Source of the DNA: Mycolicibacterium peregrinum
GTDB taxonomy: Bacteria > Actinomycetota > Actinomycetes > Mycobacteriales > Mycobacteriaceae
NCBI RefSeq assembly: GCF_002102345.1
Contig: NZ_LQPP01000043.1
Coordinates: 1 to 64,000 of the forward strand
Length of the DNA: 64,000 nucleotides
Direction: 5' to 3'
Both the position numbers and the translations under genes were made by a program. Below are positions 29,092-40,217 of the stretch, one piece after another. Numbering within the stretch: the stretch's first letter is position 1; each line of letters begins with the position of its first letter. The notes beneath the pieces were generated by a model, which was not told where the DNA came from, did no database searches, and saw only the letters and a program-made list of their open reading frames with translations.

Positions 29092-30689
29092 CGCGCATCA
29101 CCTCCGAGCACCGCCGAGATGTACTGTCCACGGTCCAGCACCTCGGCCGCGGCGCGCTCGCTGTAGGAGAAGATCGGCCCGGCCGCCACAGTCAACGCCA
29201 GCCCGACCGCGATCAGAGCGCCTGTCGGAGCCAGCATTCCCATCGGCATCCGGCCCACGCTGTCGCGGTCGGCGAACTCGATGTCCTCGATGTCGTCGAG
29301 TAGCACCGACGGTGCCGCCGCGGCCAGATGCCCCTCGGGAGCGTCGGTGCGGGCCCGCCAGAACGCCTTCGTCCATACCCGGGCCACCACGTAGAGCGTC
29401 AGCAGGCTCGTCACCACACTGCCGGTGACCAGGATCCAGGCCAGCACCGAGCCGTTCGCCGCACCCGCCTCCAGCAGCGCCACCTTGCCGATGAAACCCG
29501 AGAAGGGCGGGATGCCACCGAGGTTCAGCGCGGGTACCACGAACACGAACGCCAGCACCGGACTCGCCGCGGCAAGCCCGCCCAGCCGTTGCAGCGTCGA
29601 CGCCCCGGCCTGGCGCTCGATCAGACCGACGACCAGGAACAGCGTCGTCTGCACCACGATGTGGTGAGCCACGTAGTAGATCGCGCCGGACATGCCGAGC
29701 TGGTTGGCCAGTGCGACGCCGAACACCATGTAACCGATGTGGCTGACGAGGGTGAAGGACAGCAACCGTTTGATGTCGCTCTGGGCGATCGCACCGAGGA
29801 TGCCGATGATCATGGTGAGCAGGCCCGCCACCAGTAGGACGTTGTCCAGCTCACCGCCCGGGAACAGCAGCGAATGGGCTCGGATGATCGCGTACACACC
29901 GACTTTCGTCAGCAGGCCGGCGAACACCGCGGTCACCGGCGCGGGCGCGGTGGGGTAGGAGTCGGGCAGCCACGTCGACAGCGGGAACACCGCGGCCTTG
30001 ATGCCGAACGCCACCAACAGCACCGCGAACAGTGCGGTGCGCGTGCCCGATGGGATGTCGTCGAGGCGCAGCGCCAACTCGGCCATGTTCAGCGTCCCCG
30101 TCGCGGCATACACCAGCGCGATGCCGATCAGGAAGATCAGCGACGACACCATCGACACCAGCACGTAGGAGATGCCGGCGCGGACGCGGTCCTCGCTGGC
30201 GCCGATGGTCAGCAGGACGAAGCTCGCGGCCAGCAGCACCTCGAAGCCGACGAACAGATTGAACAGATCACCCGCCAGGAACGCGGTGCACACACCGGCC
30301 GACAGCACCAGATAGGTGGGCAGGAAGATCGACACAGGCTGGCGTTCGTCGCCGTCACGAATACCCTGCCCGATGGCGTAGGCGACGACCGCGAGCAACA
30401 CGATGGCCGACACCACGAGCATCAGCGCCGAAAGCCGGTCCACCACCAGGGTGATGCCCAACGGGCCCATGCCGGGCACACTCTGGCCCCACCCACCGAC
30501 GTGCAGCACCAGGGTGCCGTCCCGGTCGGCCAGATAGACCAGCACCGCGCACACCACGACCACCGCGCTCAGGGCGAACTGGGTGATGAGGCGCTGCAAC
30601 TGGGGACGGCGCCCGGCCACGAGCGTCGCCGCCGCGGCCAGCGCCGGGATCAGCACGGGCAGCGGGATCAGGGCCTGGGCGGCGTTCAT
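29088..30689 (-). CDS. mnhD: Mrp/Mnh antiporter subunit D
   Basis: 533 residues with about 14 membrane helices, homologous to the NuoN/NuoM proton-pumping subunits of complex I. The proton-antiporter domain core includes FKAAVFPLSTWLPDSYPTAP (in the form FGIKAAVFPLSTWLPDSY) and conserved Lys/Glu residues in membrane helices. One of the two large channel-forming subunits. Its ATG at 30689 is part of the second copy of the 31-base repeat. Confidence 0.95.
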   Translation of the reverse strand: MNAAQALIPLPVLIPALAAAATLVAGRRPQLQRLITQFALSAVVVVCAVLVYLADRDGTLVLHVGGWGQSVPGMGPLGITLVVDRLSALMLVVSAIVLLAVVAYAIGQGIRDGDERQPVSIFLPTYLVLSAGVCTAFLAGDLFNLFVGFEVLLAASFVLLTIGASEDRVRAGISYVLVSMVSSLIFLIGIALVYAATGTLNMAELALRLDDIPSGTRTALFAVLLVAFGIKAAVFPLSTWLPDSYPTAPAPVTAVFAGLLTKVGVYAIIRAHSLLFPGGELDNVLLVAGLLTMIIGILGAIAQSDIKRLLSFTLVSHIGYMVFGVALANQLGMSGAIYYVAHHIVVQTTLFLVVGLIERQAGASTLQRLGGLAAASPVLAFVFVVPALNLGGIPPFSGFIGKVALLEAGAANGSVLAWILVTGSVVTSLLTLYVVARVWTKAFWRARTDAPEGHLAAAAPSVLLDDIEDIEFADRDSVGRMPMGMLAPTGALIAVGLALTVAAGPIFSYSERAAAEVLDRGQYISAVLGGDAR

Positions 30690-30717
30690 GCGCGATCCGC
30701 CTTCGCTTCTCGCTGGT
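30687..30717 (-). repeat. 31-bp direct repeat, copy at the mnhD start
   Basis: Identical to 28519-28549 and in the same orientation and place: it fills the 28-base gap between mnhC and mnhD and ends in the mnhD start codon. The AAGGCGG inside it stands 7 bases from the ATG and should act as the ribosome binding site. Confidence 0.9.
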
Positions 30718-31176
30718 TCACTTCGACCCCTCGAATCCCGGCAGTGCGTCGAGTTCGTCGGGCGCGTCGGTGTCGCGGTTGGGGTCGGGTACCGGAATAA
30801 TCTCTTCCTCGGGACCCGCCTGCTGCGAAACGCGGGTGTCCTCGGGGTCGTTGCTGACCTCTTCGACCGTGGTGAGTCGATACGAGCGGTACGCCAGGGC
30901 CAGCACGAACGCTGCCAGTCCCATGCTGATCACGATCGCGGTGAGGATCATGCCCTGGGCCAGCGGATCGGCGTCGGTGGTGGCGCCGTTGCTGGTGCGC
31001 CCGCGGATGGGCGGATTGCCCGACCGGCCGCCGACCGTCAGGATCAGCAGGTTGACGGCATTACCGATCAGCAACAGCCCCAACAGCATCCGGGTCAGGT
31101 TGCGTTCGAGCAGCAGGTACACACCCGCGCTGGTGAGGCCGCCGATGATGATCAGCGGGACCAGGAATGTCGTCAT
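30718..31176 (-). CDS. mnhC: Mrp/Mnh antiporter subunit C
   Basis: 152 residues with three membrane helices, NuoK-like. The family core RNLTRMLLGLLLIGNAVNLL is in helix 2 and DPLAQGMILTAIVISMGLAAF in helix 3. A charged tail of about 50 residues is longer than usual. Coupled to mnhA by ATGA. Confidence 0.94.
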   Translation of the reverse strand: MTTFLVPLIIIGGLTSAGVYLLLERNLTRMLLGLLLIGNAVNLLILTVGGRSGNPPIRGRTSNGATTDADPLAQGMILTAIVISMGLAAFVLALAYRSYRLTTVEEVSNDPEDTRVSQQAGPEEEIIPVPDPNRDTDAPDELDALPGFEGSK

Positions 31177-34025
31177 CGGGCGATCTCCGTATCCACGCGG
31201 GCGCCGAGGCTGCGCAAGATGTCGAGCACCAAACCGACGACGATGAGATATACCCCCAGATCGAAGAACAACGCGGTCACCATCTTGACCGAACCCAGCA
31301 CCGGCACGTCGAACTGCAGGACTGCCGAGGACAACGCCGGCGCACCCAACAGGATCGAGGCGACCGCCGTTCCCGCCGAAAGGCCCAGCCCCGTGCCGAG
31401 GATCTTGCCCGCGTCCAGCGGCAGCGTCTCGCCCAGCTCGTAGCGGCCACCGGCCAGATAGCGCAGCACCAGCGCCAGGCCCGCGGTCAACCCACCGGCA
31501 AAGCCGCCGCCGGGGGTGTTGTGGCCGGCGAAGAAGAAGTACGCCGAGAGCACCATGATGAGCGGGAAGATGACGCGGGTCGCGACCTCCAGCACCAGCG
31601 AGCGGTGCCGCGGGTCGCGTAGCTCGCTACCGCGCAGCCAGGTGACGTCGCCGACGGCCGGGCTGTAGGCGCCGATCGGGCCGATGTCCGGCTGGCCGAC
31701 GGCGGTGCTGACGCGCGGTGCGGCACCGAACCGCCGGTGCCGGAACACCAGCGATGCCACCCCCGTCGCGGCCACCAGCAACACCATGACCTCGCCCATG
31801 GTGTCCCAGGCGCGGATGTCGACCAGCAGCACGTTGACCGCATTCGCGCCGTGCCCGCGGTAATAGGCGGCGTCGGGGATCAGCTCGGCGATGCCCACAC
31901 CGTTGCGTGCGGCCATCGCGAATACCGCGAGCGTCGTCACCGTTGCGCCCACCGCCAGCGCCAAAGCAGCACGCGGCAGCCGGTGGCGGTTGATGTTGGT
32001 GGCGTCGGCCTCGGCGGGCAGGATCCGCAGCACCAGCACGAAGATCACCAAAACCAGTGTCTCGACCAGGAACTGGGTCAACGCCAGATCGGGGGCGCCG
32101 TGGAAGGCGAAGATCGCGCCGCAGCCGTAGCCGGTCACCCCGACCAGCAGTACCGCGGCCAGACGGTTGCGCATCACCGTCGCGCCGATCGCGGCGGCCA
32201 GCATCAGCAACCCGACGACCACCTGCAGCGGGGAATCCCACAACTGAAAGTCCGGACGGTCCCGCGCGCCCAGCGCCAGCATCACGATCGGCAGCACCAC
32301 CAGCGTCGACAGGATCACCGACTGGGTGGCCGGCAGTGAACCGCGCTGCGTCTCACCCGTCAGCCGCACCGACGCGATGTCCAGACCGCGGATCACCGCG
32401 TCGTACATGCGGTCAGCATTGCCCAGCGGCTGGTAGGCAAACCGGGTGCGGGGCAACCGGTTCCGGCCGAAGAACACAACGGTACCGACGGCCAGCACGA
32501 TCACCGAGAGCAGCAGCGGCAGGCCGAACCCATGCCACAGCGCCAGGTGGTAGCCCGACCCGCCCGGCATGGTGTTGGCGTATTCGTCGAGCACCGAGTC
32601 CATCCCGGCCGGCCACAGCCCGAAGCCCAGACCGGCTGCGGCCAGGGTCGCCGGTGCGATGAGGAAAGTCGTTGAAGGGCGGTACATTTCGACGACGCGA
32701 GTGCTCGGTTTCGACAGCCCCTTGTCGGCGAATGCACCCCACATGAAGCGCAGGCTGTAGATGGTGGTGAACACCGAGCCCACCACGATGCCGGTCAGCA
32801 CCCACGGCGCCGCGGAGCCGAGGGCCGGGCTGTGCAGCACGGTCTCGAGATCGGCCTCCTTGGCGACGAAGCCGAAGAACGGTGGGAGCGCGGCCATGCT
32901 CGCGGTCGCGCACGCGGCGATGATCAGCAGCGGCTTACATTGCCGGCCCAACCCGGCGAGGCGGCGGATGTCGCGGGTGCCAGTGGTGTGGTCGATGATG
33001 CCGACCACCATGAACAGTGCGGCCTTGAACATGGCGTGCGCACACAGCATGGCCAGCCCGGCCAGCATCATGTCGCTTCCACCGGTGCCCACCATCACGG
33101 TGATCAGGCCGAGCTGGCTGACCGTGCCGAACGCCAGGATCAGTTTCAGGTCATATTCACGGACTGCGCGCCAACCCGCCAGCAGCATCGTGAGCAACCC
33201 CAGCCCGACGACCATCGGCCGCCACAGCGGAGTGTCGGCGAATCCCGGCGCCATCCGTGCCACCAGATAGACGCCGGCCTTGACCATCGCCGCGGCATGC
33301 AGATAGGCGCTGACGGGCGTGGGCGCAGCCATGGCACCGGGCAGCCAGAAGTGCATCGGCACGATCGCCGATTTGGACAGCGCGCCGACGAGGATCAGCG
33401 CTATTCCGATCGCGGCCGCGGTGCCGCCCGGGGGCGAGGCGATCAACTCCGAGAGCAGATAGGTGCCGGACAGGTGGCCCAGCACGATGATGCCGACGAG
33501 CATCGCCAACCCACCGAACGTCGTCACCAGCAAAGCCTGGGTGGCCGCCCGCCGGCTGGTGGCGCGCTCGGCGTAGTGGCCGACCAGCAGGAACGACAAC
33601 ACCGTGGTGGTTTCCCAGAAGATGTAGAGAACCAGCATGTTGTCGCTGACCACCAAACCGAACATCGACCCGGAGAAGGCCACGAGCTCGGCCGCGAAGC
33701 TGGGCAGCCGCTTCTCGATCTTGCCTTCGTGGTGGTGGAAGTACTCGCCGCAATAGAAGAGGACGAGTGCTCCGATGGCCAGCACGAGCACGCTCATGAT
33801 GGCCGCGAGCGAGTCGAACCGCAGCGTGATGTCCATCGACAGCTCGTGGATCCACGGGATGCTCACGGTCGGGACGCGGTCGTGGCTCGGCCAGTTCAAA
33901 CCGACCCAGACCAGGGAGCCCAGCGGCACCAAGGCCAGGGGGTAGAACGCTCGCCGCCCCCATTTGGCGACCAGAAGTGGCGCCAGCGCGGTGGCGACCG
34001 CGTGGGCGAGCAGAACGGCGAGCAT
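31173..34025 (-). CDS. mnhA: Mrp/Mnh antiporter fused subunit A+B
   Basis: 950 residues. The N-terminal NuoL-like proton-antiporter domain (about 1-500) contains HFWLPGAMAAPTPVSAYLHA and SFLLVGHYAE. A MbhD/DUF4040 region (about 600-680) has FAFHGAPDLALTQFLVETL. The C-terminal 150 residues form a complete MnhB domain (RVIFPLIMVLSAYFFFAGH and PGGGFAGGL). No separate mnhB gene is present, so subunits A and B are one chain, as in other actinobacteria. First gene of the operon A/B-C-D-E-F-G; divergent from the monooxygenase gene across 157 bases. Confidence 0.95.
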   Translation of the reverse strand: MLAVLLAHAVATALAPLLVAKWGRRAFYPLALVPLGSLVWVGLNWPSHDRVPTVSIPWIHELSMDITLRFDSLAAIMSVLVLAIGALVLFYCGEYFHHHEGKIEKRLPSFAAELVAFSGSMFGLVVSDNMLVLYIFWETTTVLSFLLVGHYAERATSRRAATQALLVTTFGGLAMLVGIIVLGHLSGTYLLSELIASPPGGTAAAIGIALILVGALSKSAIVPMHFWLPGAMAAPTPVSAYLHAAAMVKAGVYLVARMAPGFADTPLWRPMVVGLGLLTMLLAGWRAVREYDLKLILAFGTVSQLGLITVMVGTGGSDMMLAGLAMLCAHAMFKAALFMVVGIIDHTTGTRDIRRLAGLGRQCKPLLIIAACATASMAALPPFFGFVAKEADLETVLHSPALGSAAPWVLTGIVVGSVFTTIYSLRFMWGAFADKGLSKPSTRVVEMYRPSTTFLIAPATLAAAGLGFGLWPAGMDSVLDEYANTMPGGSGYHLALWHGFGLPLLLSVIVLAVGTVVFFGRNRLPRTRFAYQPLGNADRMYDAVIRGLDIASVRLTGETQRGSLPATQSVILSTLVVLPIVMLALGARDRPDFQLWDSPLQVVVGLLMLAAAIGATVMRNRLAAVLLVGVTGYGCGAIFAFHGAPDLALTQFLVETLVLVIFVLVLRILPAEADATNINRHRLPRAALALAVGATVTTLAVFAMAARNGVGIAELIPDAAYYRGHGANAVNVLLVDIRAWDTMGEVMVLLVAATGVASLVFRHRRFGAAPRVSTAVGQPDIGPIGAYSPAVGDVTWLRGSELRDPRHRSLVLEVATRVIFPLIMVLSAYFFFAGHNTPGGGFAGGLTAGLALVLRYLAGGRYELGETLPLDAGKILGTGLGLSAGTAVASILLGAPALSSAVLQFDVPVLGSVKMVTALFFDLGVYLIVVGLVLDILRSLGARVDTEIAR

Positions 34026-34182
34026 GGCACTCCGATCGGGTTGGGGTCGGGGTGTCGGCTACCGATGAGCGCTTACACGAAGATCACCGGCATGAGTGGC
34101 TATGACTTTTACCCCATTCTACGTGGGCCGTTGTGACTACGATCAGCCTGCAGAGCCGCCGAGCGCTACGGGGTGAATTCTC

Positions 34183-35607
<1,425 letters not shown>

Positions 35608-35632
35608 ACCCACTTCATTGGGCATCGAGACG

Positions 35633-35674
35633 GTACTCAGGGACAGATATCGGCCTGATTCTGTACCTGAGTAC
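35633..35674. terminator. Candidate bidirectional hairpin between convergent genes
   Basis: GTACTCAGG (35633-35641) pairs perfectly with CCTGAGTAC (35666-35674), and inside it ACAG pairs with CTGT after one mismatch, giving a stem of about 13 pairs. It lies in the 88-base gap between the 3' ends of the monooxygenase and permease genes. There is no T-run, so if it terminates transcription it is of the tailless type described in actinobacteria. Confidence 0.5.
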
Positions 35675-35695
35675 AGCCTCGGGTTCAGGCCCATC

Positions 35696-36982
35696 TCAGA
35701 AATACCGCAACCAGACGTACACCCAGGCCAACGCCGTACTGAGCGCGGTGACCACGATTCCGTAGCGGGTGAACCGCCAGAAGCTGATCGGATGACCGGC
35801 CCGCTTGGCGATGCCGATGGCCACCACGTTGGCGCTCGCCGCGATGGCGGTGCCGTTGCCGCTGAAACAGGCGCCCAGCGCGAACGCCCACCACAACGCC
35901 TGGCCGGTCTCGGCGTCGGGGGCCTGGGCGACCATGTCCTCCACGACCGGTGTCATCGTCGCGGTGTACGGAATGTTGTCGACGAACGCACCGACCACCG
36001 ACGAGCCGAACAGCAGCGCGGTGGCGGCTCCGAACCAGTTGTCGCCGAAAGCCGATTCCGCCACCGACCCGAGCGCACCGATCACGCCGGTGTGGACCAA
36101 GCCGGCGACCATCACGAACAATCCCATGAAGAACACCAGCGTCGGCCACTCCACCTCGGGCAGCACCTCGGCCACATCGATGTCGGTGACCAGCAGCATC
36201 GTCCCGGCGCCCAGCAGGGCCACGATCGACGGCGCCACATGCAGCACCGAGTGCAGCGCGAACCCGACGATCACCACATTGAGCACCAGCAGCGAGCGGA
36301 TCAACAGGCGGGTGTCCTTGATCGCCCGGCGCTCCTGCAGGGCCATCACCTCGTCGACGTGGACCCGGTCGGCCCGCAGGTCCGAGTGGAACAGCACTCG
36401 GGTGAACAGCACGAACAGCGCGAAGATGATGATCACGATCGGCGCCATGTGAACCAGGAAGTCGTTGAAGGTCAGGCCGGCGCGGCTGCCGATGATGATG
36501 TTCGGCGGGTCGCCGATCAGCGTGGCGGCGCCGCCGATGTTGGAGGCCAGCACCTCGGCGATCAAATAGGGCTGCGGCGCGATACGCAGTCGGTCGCAGA
36601 TCACCAGGGTCACCGGCGCGATCAGCAGGATGATGGTCACGTTGTCGAGAACCGGTGACGCGAAGGCGGTGATCGCCATCAGCATGACCATCAGCCGGAA
36701 CGGATTGCCCCGCGAACGCTTGGCCGCCCAGATCGCGAGGAAGTCGAAGAGCCCGGTCTGTTTGATGACGCCGACGATCACCATCATCCCGAGCAGCAGG
36801 AAGATGACGTTCCAGTCGATGCCCTGGTGCTCGGAGTGGAACACCTGAGCGCCGGGAATCAGCCCGAGCAGCGCCATCAGGCCGGCGGCCACCAGGACGG
36901 TCTTGACCTTGTCGGCTCGTTCGGTGGCGATGAACCAGAAGGCGACGACGAAGATCGTCAGCGCCGTGACCGGAGCCAGCAT
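35696..36982 (-). CDS. ArsB/NhaD-type (SLC13-like) anion or ion permease
   Basis: 428 residues with 11-12 membrane helices. The signature is the paired re-entrant loops: ASPVLDNVTIILLIAPV with SNIGGAATLIGDPPNIIIG, and FVDNIPYTATMTPVVE with ACFSGNGTAIAASANVVAIG. Both NPP/GDPPN-like and N-G-T motifs are typical of the ArsB/NhaD ion transporter superfamily. It could export arsenite or exchange Na+/H+; no arsenic genes adjoin it. It starts 12 bases after the CBS-domain gene, a pairing that resembles Rv2683-Rv2684 in M. tuberculosis. Confidence 0.9.
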   Translation of the reverse strand: MLAPVTALTIFVVAFWFIATERADKVKTVLVAAGLMALLGLIPGAQVFHSEHQGIDWNVIFLLLGMMVIVGVIKQTGLFDFLAIWAAKRSRGNPFRLMVMLMAITAFASPVLDNVTIILLIAPVTLVICDRLRIAPQPYLIAEVLASNIGGAATLIGDPPNIIIGSRAGLTFNDFLVHMAPIVIIIFALFVLFTRVLFHSDLRADRVHVDEVMALQERRAIKDTRLLIRSLLVLNVVIVGFALHSVLHVAPSIVALLGAGTMLLVTDIDVAEVLPEVEWPTLVFFMGLFVMVAGLVHTGVIGALGSVAESAFGDNWFGAATALLFGSSVVGAFVDNIPYTATMTPVVEDMVAQAPDAETGQALWWAFALGACFSGNGTAIAASANVVAIGIAKRAGHPISFWRFTRYGIVVTALSTALAWVYVWLRYF

Positions 36983-36994
36983 GGGGCCGAGTGA

Positions 36995-37483
36995 TCAGTC
37001 GCCGGGCCCGGCAACCGCAAGGCTGGTCAACAGCCGTTCGAGAGTGACGGCCCCCGTGAGCCGTCCGCTGCGGTCGACGACGGCGATCAGCGGGCTGCGT
37101 TTGTTGGCCATCACGGTGGCGATCTCCAACAGTGTGGCGTCGGGCGTCACGGTCGCCGGCTTGGTGGCGGGGCCCGGCAGGCAGTCACCGACGGTGAGTT
37201 TGCCCGGTCCGTGCCAGAACAGATCGGCGTGGATTTCGTCGACGGTGCGAACCAGTGCCGGATCGTCTTGGTAGGACTCGGGAATCGCCAGACGCAGCAC
37301 CTGGGTTCCGGGCAGCACCGCCACCGGGCGATCGTCGTCGTCGACCACCACCAGGCCGGGAAGCCGGTTGACCACCATCAGTTGGACGGCCTTCGAGACC
37401 GGATCATCGATCCGCACGGTCGGCAGGTGGGCTGCGATTTCATGTGCCTGCATGAGCTCGTTCCAATGCGTCGCTAGTGTCAT
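36995..37483 (-). CDS. CBS-domain-pair protein
   Basis: 162 residues from ATG at 37483. Two CBS motifs form one Bateman module: about 25-75 ([35 protein letters not shown], in parts) and about 100-150 ([28 protein letters not shown]). Such modules bind adenine nucleotides. Transcribed 12 bases ahead of the permease, so it probably gates the transporter in response to energy state; this is inferred from context. Confidence 0.88.
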   Translation of the reverse strand: MTLATHWNELMQAHEIAAHLPTVRIDDPVSKAVQLMVVNRLPGLVVVDDDDRPVAVLPGTQVLRLAIPESYQDDPALVRTVDEIHADLFWHGPGKLTVGDCLPGPATKPATVTPDATLLEIATVMANKRSPLIAVVDRSGRLTGAVTLERLLTSLAVAGPGD

Positions 37484-37639
37484 CGTCCTCGTTCTCCGAT
37501 CACTTCGGGACGGCTCGGCTTCGGCGGTGGCTGCCAGTGTGTCCGCCCTGGTGGTCGGGGACCATCGGGGCTGACACCCATTCGGCGGGGGGAATTGCCT
37601 GTATGGACAACAGTGCTCGTCTCGGGTCACGCTGGTGGG

Positions 37640-38599
37640 GTGAAACCGGCGCGCACCCCGGCGGCCGCGTTGTTCCGGCGGGTGTTCCTGATCAACGGGT
37701 TGATCTTCACGCTGGGCACACTGATCCTGGCGGTGTCGCCGGCTTCGGTGTCCGCGCGGATCAAGGTCACCGAAATCCCGGTCCTGGCTGTGGGTTTGGT
37801 GATCATCCTGGCCGCCAACGCCGTGTTGCTGCGGTCCAGTCTTGCCCCACTGGATCGGCTCGCCGCGTCCATGCGGCGGGTCGATCCGCCCAAGCGCAGC
37901 GACCGTGTCGACGGTCGTGGCAGCGGCGATCTGCAGCACCTGATCGAATCGTTCAACGCGATGCTGGACCGGTTGGAGACCGAACGGACCACTGCCAGCG
38001 CATCGGCGCTGGCGGCCCAGGAGAACGAGCGGCAACGCATCGCACGGGAATTGCACGACGAGATCGGTCAGACCCTGACGGTCGCGCTGCTGCGGCTCAA
38101 GCGGGCTGTCGACCGGGCGCCCGAGTCGATCAAGGACGAACTGGCCGACGCGCAGGAGATCGTGCGGTCCAGCCTGGACGAGGTACGTGACATCGCCCGG
38201 CGGCTGCGTCCCGATGCGCTGGAGGATCTCGGGTTGCACAGTGCGCTCAATGCACTGTGCACCGACTTCGGTCAGGCCTCCGGCCTGGCGTTGGTCAAAC
38301 ACATTGCGCCACAATCAGGTCGGTTGAAACCGGATGTCGAGCTCGTGTGCTACCGAATCGCCCAGGAGAGCCTGACGAACGTGGCGCGGCATGCCGAGGC
38401 CGGCAAGGTGTGGCTTGATCTGCACACCGGCGCAACTGATCTGACGCTGCGGATCGCCGACGACGGCCGTGGTGGCGTGGATGACGAGGGCGCCGGTATC
38501 AACGGCATGCGTGAGCGCGCCCTGCTGGTGAACGCCGACCTCTCCATCACCTCACCGCCAGACGGCGGCACCGAGGTGCGGCTGGTGATCCCGCTCTGA
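37640..38599 (+). CDS. NarX/DesK-type sensor histidine kinase
   Basis: 319 residues from a GTG at 37640; a TTG at 37595 and a GTG at 37613 are alternatives. Two membrane helices (about 11-32 and 46-66) with a short loop between, a HAMP-like linker, then HisKA_3 with phospho-acceptor His139 in [12 protein letters not shown] and an HATPase with ADDGRGG and GINGMRERA. It is coupled to the NarL-type regulator by a TGATG overlap. The very small outside loop suggests it senses the membrane or an internal signal. Confidence 0.92.
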   Translation: MKPARTPAAALFRRVFLINGLIFTLGTLILAVSPASVSARIKVTEIPVLAVGLVIILAANAVLLRSSLAPLDRLAASMRRVDPPKRSDRVDGRGSGDLQHLIESFNAMLDRLETERTTASASALAAQENERQRIARELHDEIGQTLTVALLRLKRAVDRAPESIKDELADAQEIVRSSLDEVRDIARRLRPDALEDLGLHSALNALCTDFGQASGLALVKHIAPQSGRLKPDVELVCYRIAQESLTNVARHAEAGKVWLDLHTGATDLTLRIADDGRGGVDDEGAGINGMRERALLVNADLSITSPPDGGTEVRLVIPL

Positions 38600-39246
38600 T
38601 GTCCGCACGTATCCTGCTCGCCGACGACCATGCACTGGTCCGCAGCGGTCTGCGCATGATCATCGACGCCGAGCCGGATCTGCAGGTGGTGGCCGAGGCC
38701 GCCGACGGGCATGAGGCGGTGACCGCGCTCGGGACGACGCCGGTGGACCTGGCGATCCTCGATATCGCGATGCCGCGGATGACGGGACTTCAGGCCGCGC
38801 GGGAGATCAACCGGACGCATCCGAACGTGCGGATCCTGATCCTGTCGATGTACGACAACGAGCAGTATTTCTTCGAGGCGCTCAAGGCCGGGGCATCGGG
38901 CTATGTGCTGAAGTCCGTGGCCGACCGCGACCTGCTCGAGGCCTGTCGGGCGACGATGAGAGGGGAGCCGTTCCTGTACGCAGGCGCGGTGACGGCGCTG
39001 ATCCGCGACTATCTGCACCGGTCACGCCAGGGCGGCGAATTGCCCGACACGATCCTCACCCCGCGTGAGGAGGAGGTGCTCAAACTGATCGCCGAGGGCT
39101 ACTCGACCCGTGAGATCGCCGCGACGCTGACGATCAGCGCGAAGACGGTTGATCGGCACCGGACCAACATCCTGGCCAAACTCGGCCTGCGGGACCGGCT
39201 GGCGCTGACCCGTTATGCGATCCGCGCCGGACTGATCGAACCGTGA
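38599..39246 (+). CDS. NarL/FixJ-family response regulator
   Basis: 215 residues. Receiver domain with Asp55 (LAILDIAMPRMTG) and acidic D9-D10, and a C-terminal LuxR-type HTH (about 148-208: LTPREEEVLKLIAEGYSTRE, then TLTISAKTVDRHRTNIL). Coupled to the upstream kinase (TGATG). Its end overlaps the convergent DUF1707 gene by 34 bases. Confidence 0.94.
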   Translation: MSARILLADDHALVRSGLRMIIDAEPDLQVVAEAADGHEAVTALGTTPVDLAILDIAMPRMTGLQAAREINRTHPNVRILILSMYDNEQYFFEALKAGASGYVLKSVADRDLLEACRATMRGEPFLYAGAVTALIRDYLHRSRQGGELPDTILTPREEEVLKLIAEGYSTREIAATLTISAKTVDRHRTNILAKLGLRDRLALTRYAIRAGLIEP

Positions 39247-39662
39247 GCCCACACCGGAATGGCATGTGACGCAACGCCGATGCCCCAGCCCATGATCGGC
39301 CAGACCGGCCAGAAATACCAGCCGCCACCGCCGAGCCCGACGGCAAGCCAGATGCCGAGCATCAGCAGGGCGCCGGCGACGTAGGCGGCCAGGTGGATCC
39401 GGACGCTCATCCGGGCGGCCCGCTGCTGTGCGGCGTGACGCCGGGGATCGTGACGTCGCATTCGGCTGACGGGGAGGTCCGCGACGAGCCGACGCAGTTC
39501 GTCGGCGGTCTGTGCCTGGAACGTCGACTGCAGTCGATCCTCGTACTCGGGCATCGTCAGATAGCCCTGAGTGAGTGCCTGGCCGAGGTCGTTCGCGGTC
39601 CGTGCACGTTCCCGGTCGCCGGCGCGGGCGGTTTCAACGGTGTGTAAGGCGGTGTCGGCCAT
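39213..39662 (-). CDS. DUF1707 protein with 2TM domain
   Basis: 149 residues from ATG at 39662, with GGGAG 5 bases upstream. The N-terminal DUF1707 (about 13-65; RARTANDLGQALTQGYLTMPEYEDRL in parts) is a SHOCT-like element. The C-terminal 2TM domain has two helices (about 88-108 and 114-132) with the Trp/Gly-rich GGGGWYFWPVWPIMGWG. Widely found in actinobacteria and of unknown role. It converges on the response regulator with overlapping 3' ends. Confidence 0.88.
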   Translation of the reverse strand: MADTALHTVETARAGDRERARTANDLGQALTQGYLTMPEYEDRLQSTFQAQTADELRRLVADLPVSRMRRHDPRRHAAQQRAARMSVRIHLAAYVAGALLMLGIWLAVGLGGGGWYFWPVWPIMGWGIGVASHAIPVWAHGSISPARIA

Positions 39663-39722
39663 GTCAACTCCCGTGAATCTAGTCAGTGACAAGTTGGACT
39701 ATGCCACCGTAACTAGCCACCG

Positions 39723-40217
39723 TCAAGATGTAATCGAAGTCGCTTCCCCCTCGGCCAGTTCGCGCAGGGTGAGCAGCTGTTTGCGCATCATCACCGCGTC
39801 ACCCAGTGCCAGTGCCCAGCCGAGGATCCGGTTCGTGCCGAAACGCACCCGCACGTGCAATCGAGTGCCACCGACTTCGGCTCGGATGGCATACGTGACC
39901 GCGACCGTTCCGGATAGCAGCGTGATGTGCTCGTCCTCGGCGAACGAGGCCAGCGTGAAGATCTGCATGAAGCGTTGGCCGACTGCGAGATGGGCGAGCT
40001 CAGGATCTCGGGCGCGCGGGCTGCGCCTGCCGAAATTGTCGAGCAGGTCGTAGCTGTAGGGCGCTACGCGCAGTTGGCACAGCCACCCGAACACCATCGA
40101 CGGTGGTGCATCGATGCTGATCGCCCGGTCCGCACACACCGCGGCGTCGGGAGCGAGGGCATCGCACGGCAGCGGAGCGGCACGTTCATGCGTCGCGGCG
40201 CCCCAGTTCGCGATCAT
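39723..40217 (-). CDS. SRPBCC-fold protein
   Basis: 164 residues from ATG at 40217, which overlaps the upstream stop (ATGA). Sequence landmarks are ISIDAPPSMVFGWLCQLRVAPYSYD in parts and a C-terminal amphipathic helix. This is a START/Bet v1-like ligand-binding fold, usually binding a lipid or aromatic compound. It has no catalytic signature. Second gene of the pair divergent from TetR. Confidence 0.8.
   Translation of the reverse strand: MIANWGAATHERAAPLPCDALAPDAAVCADRAISIDAPPSMVFGWLCQLRVAPYSYDLLDNFGRRSPRARDPELAHLAVGQRFMQIFTLASFAEDEHITLLSGTVAVTYAIRAEVGGTRLHVRVRFGTNRILGWALALGDAVMMRKQLLTLRELAEGEATSITS

Noticed and set aside
36995-38314. 439-residue form of the CBS protein
   Set aside because: The extension is antisense to the histidine kinase and lacks any domain; the ATG at 37483 begins the CBS module properly.
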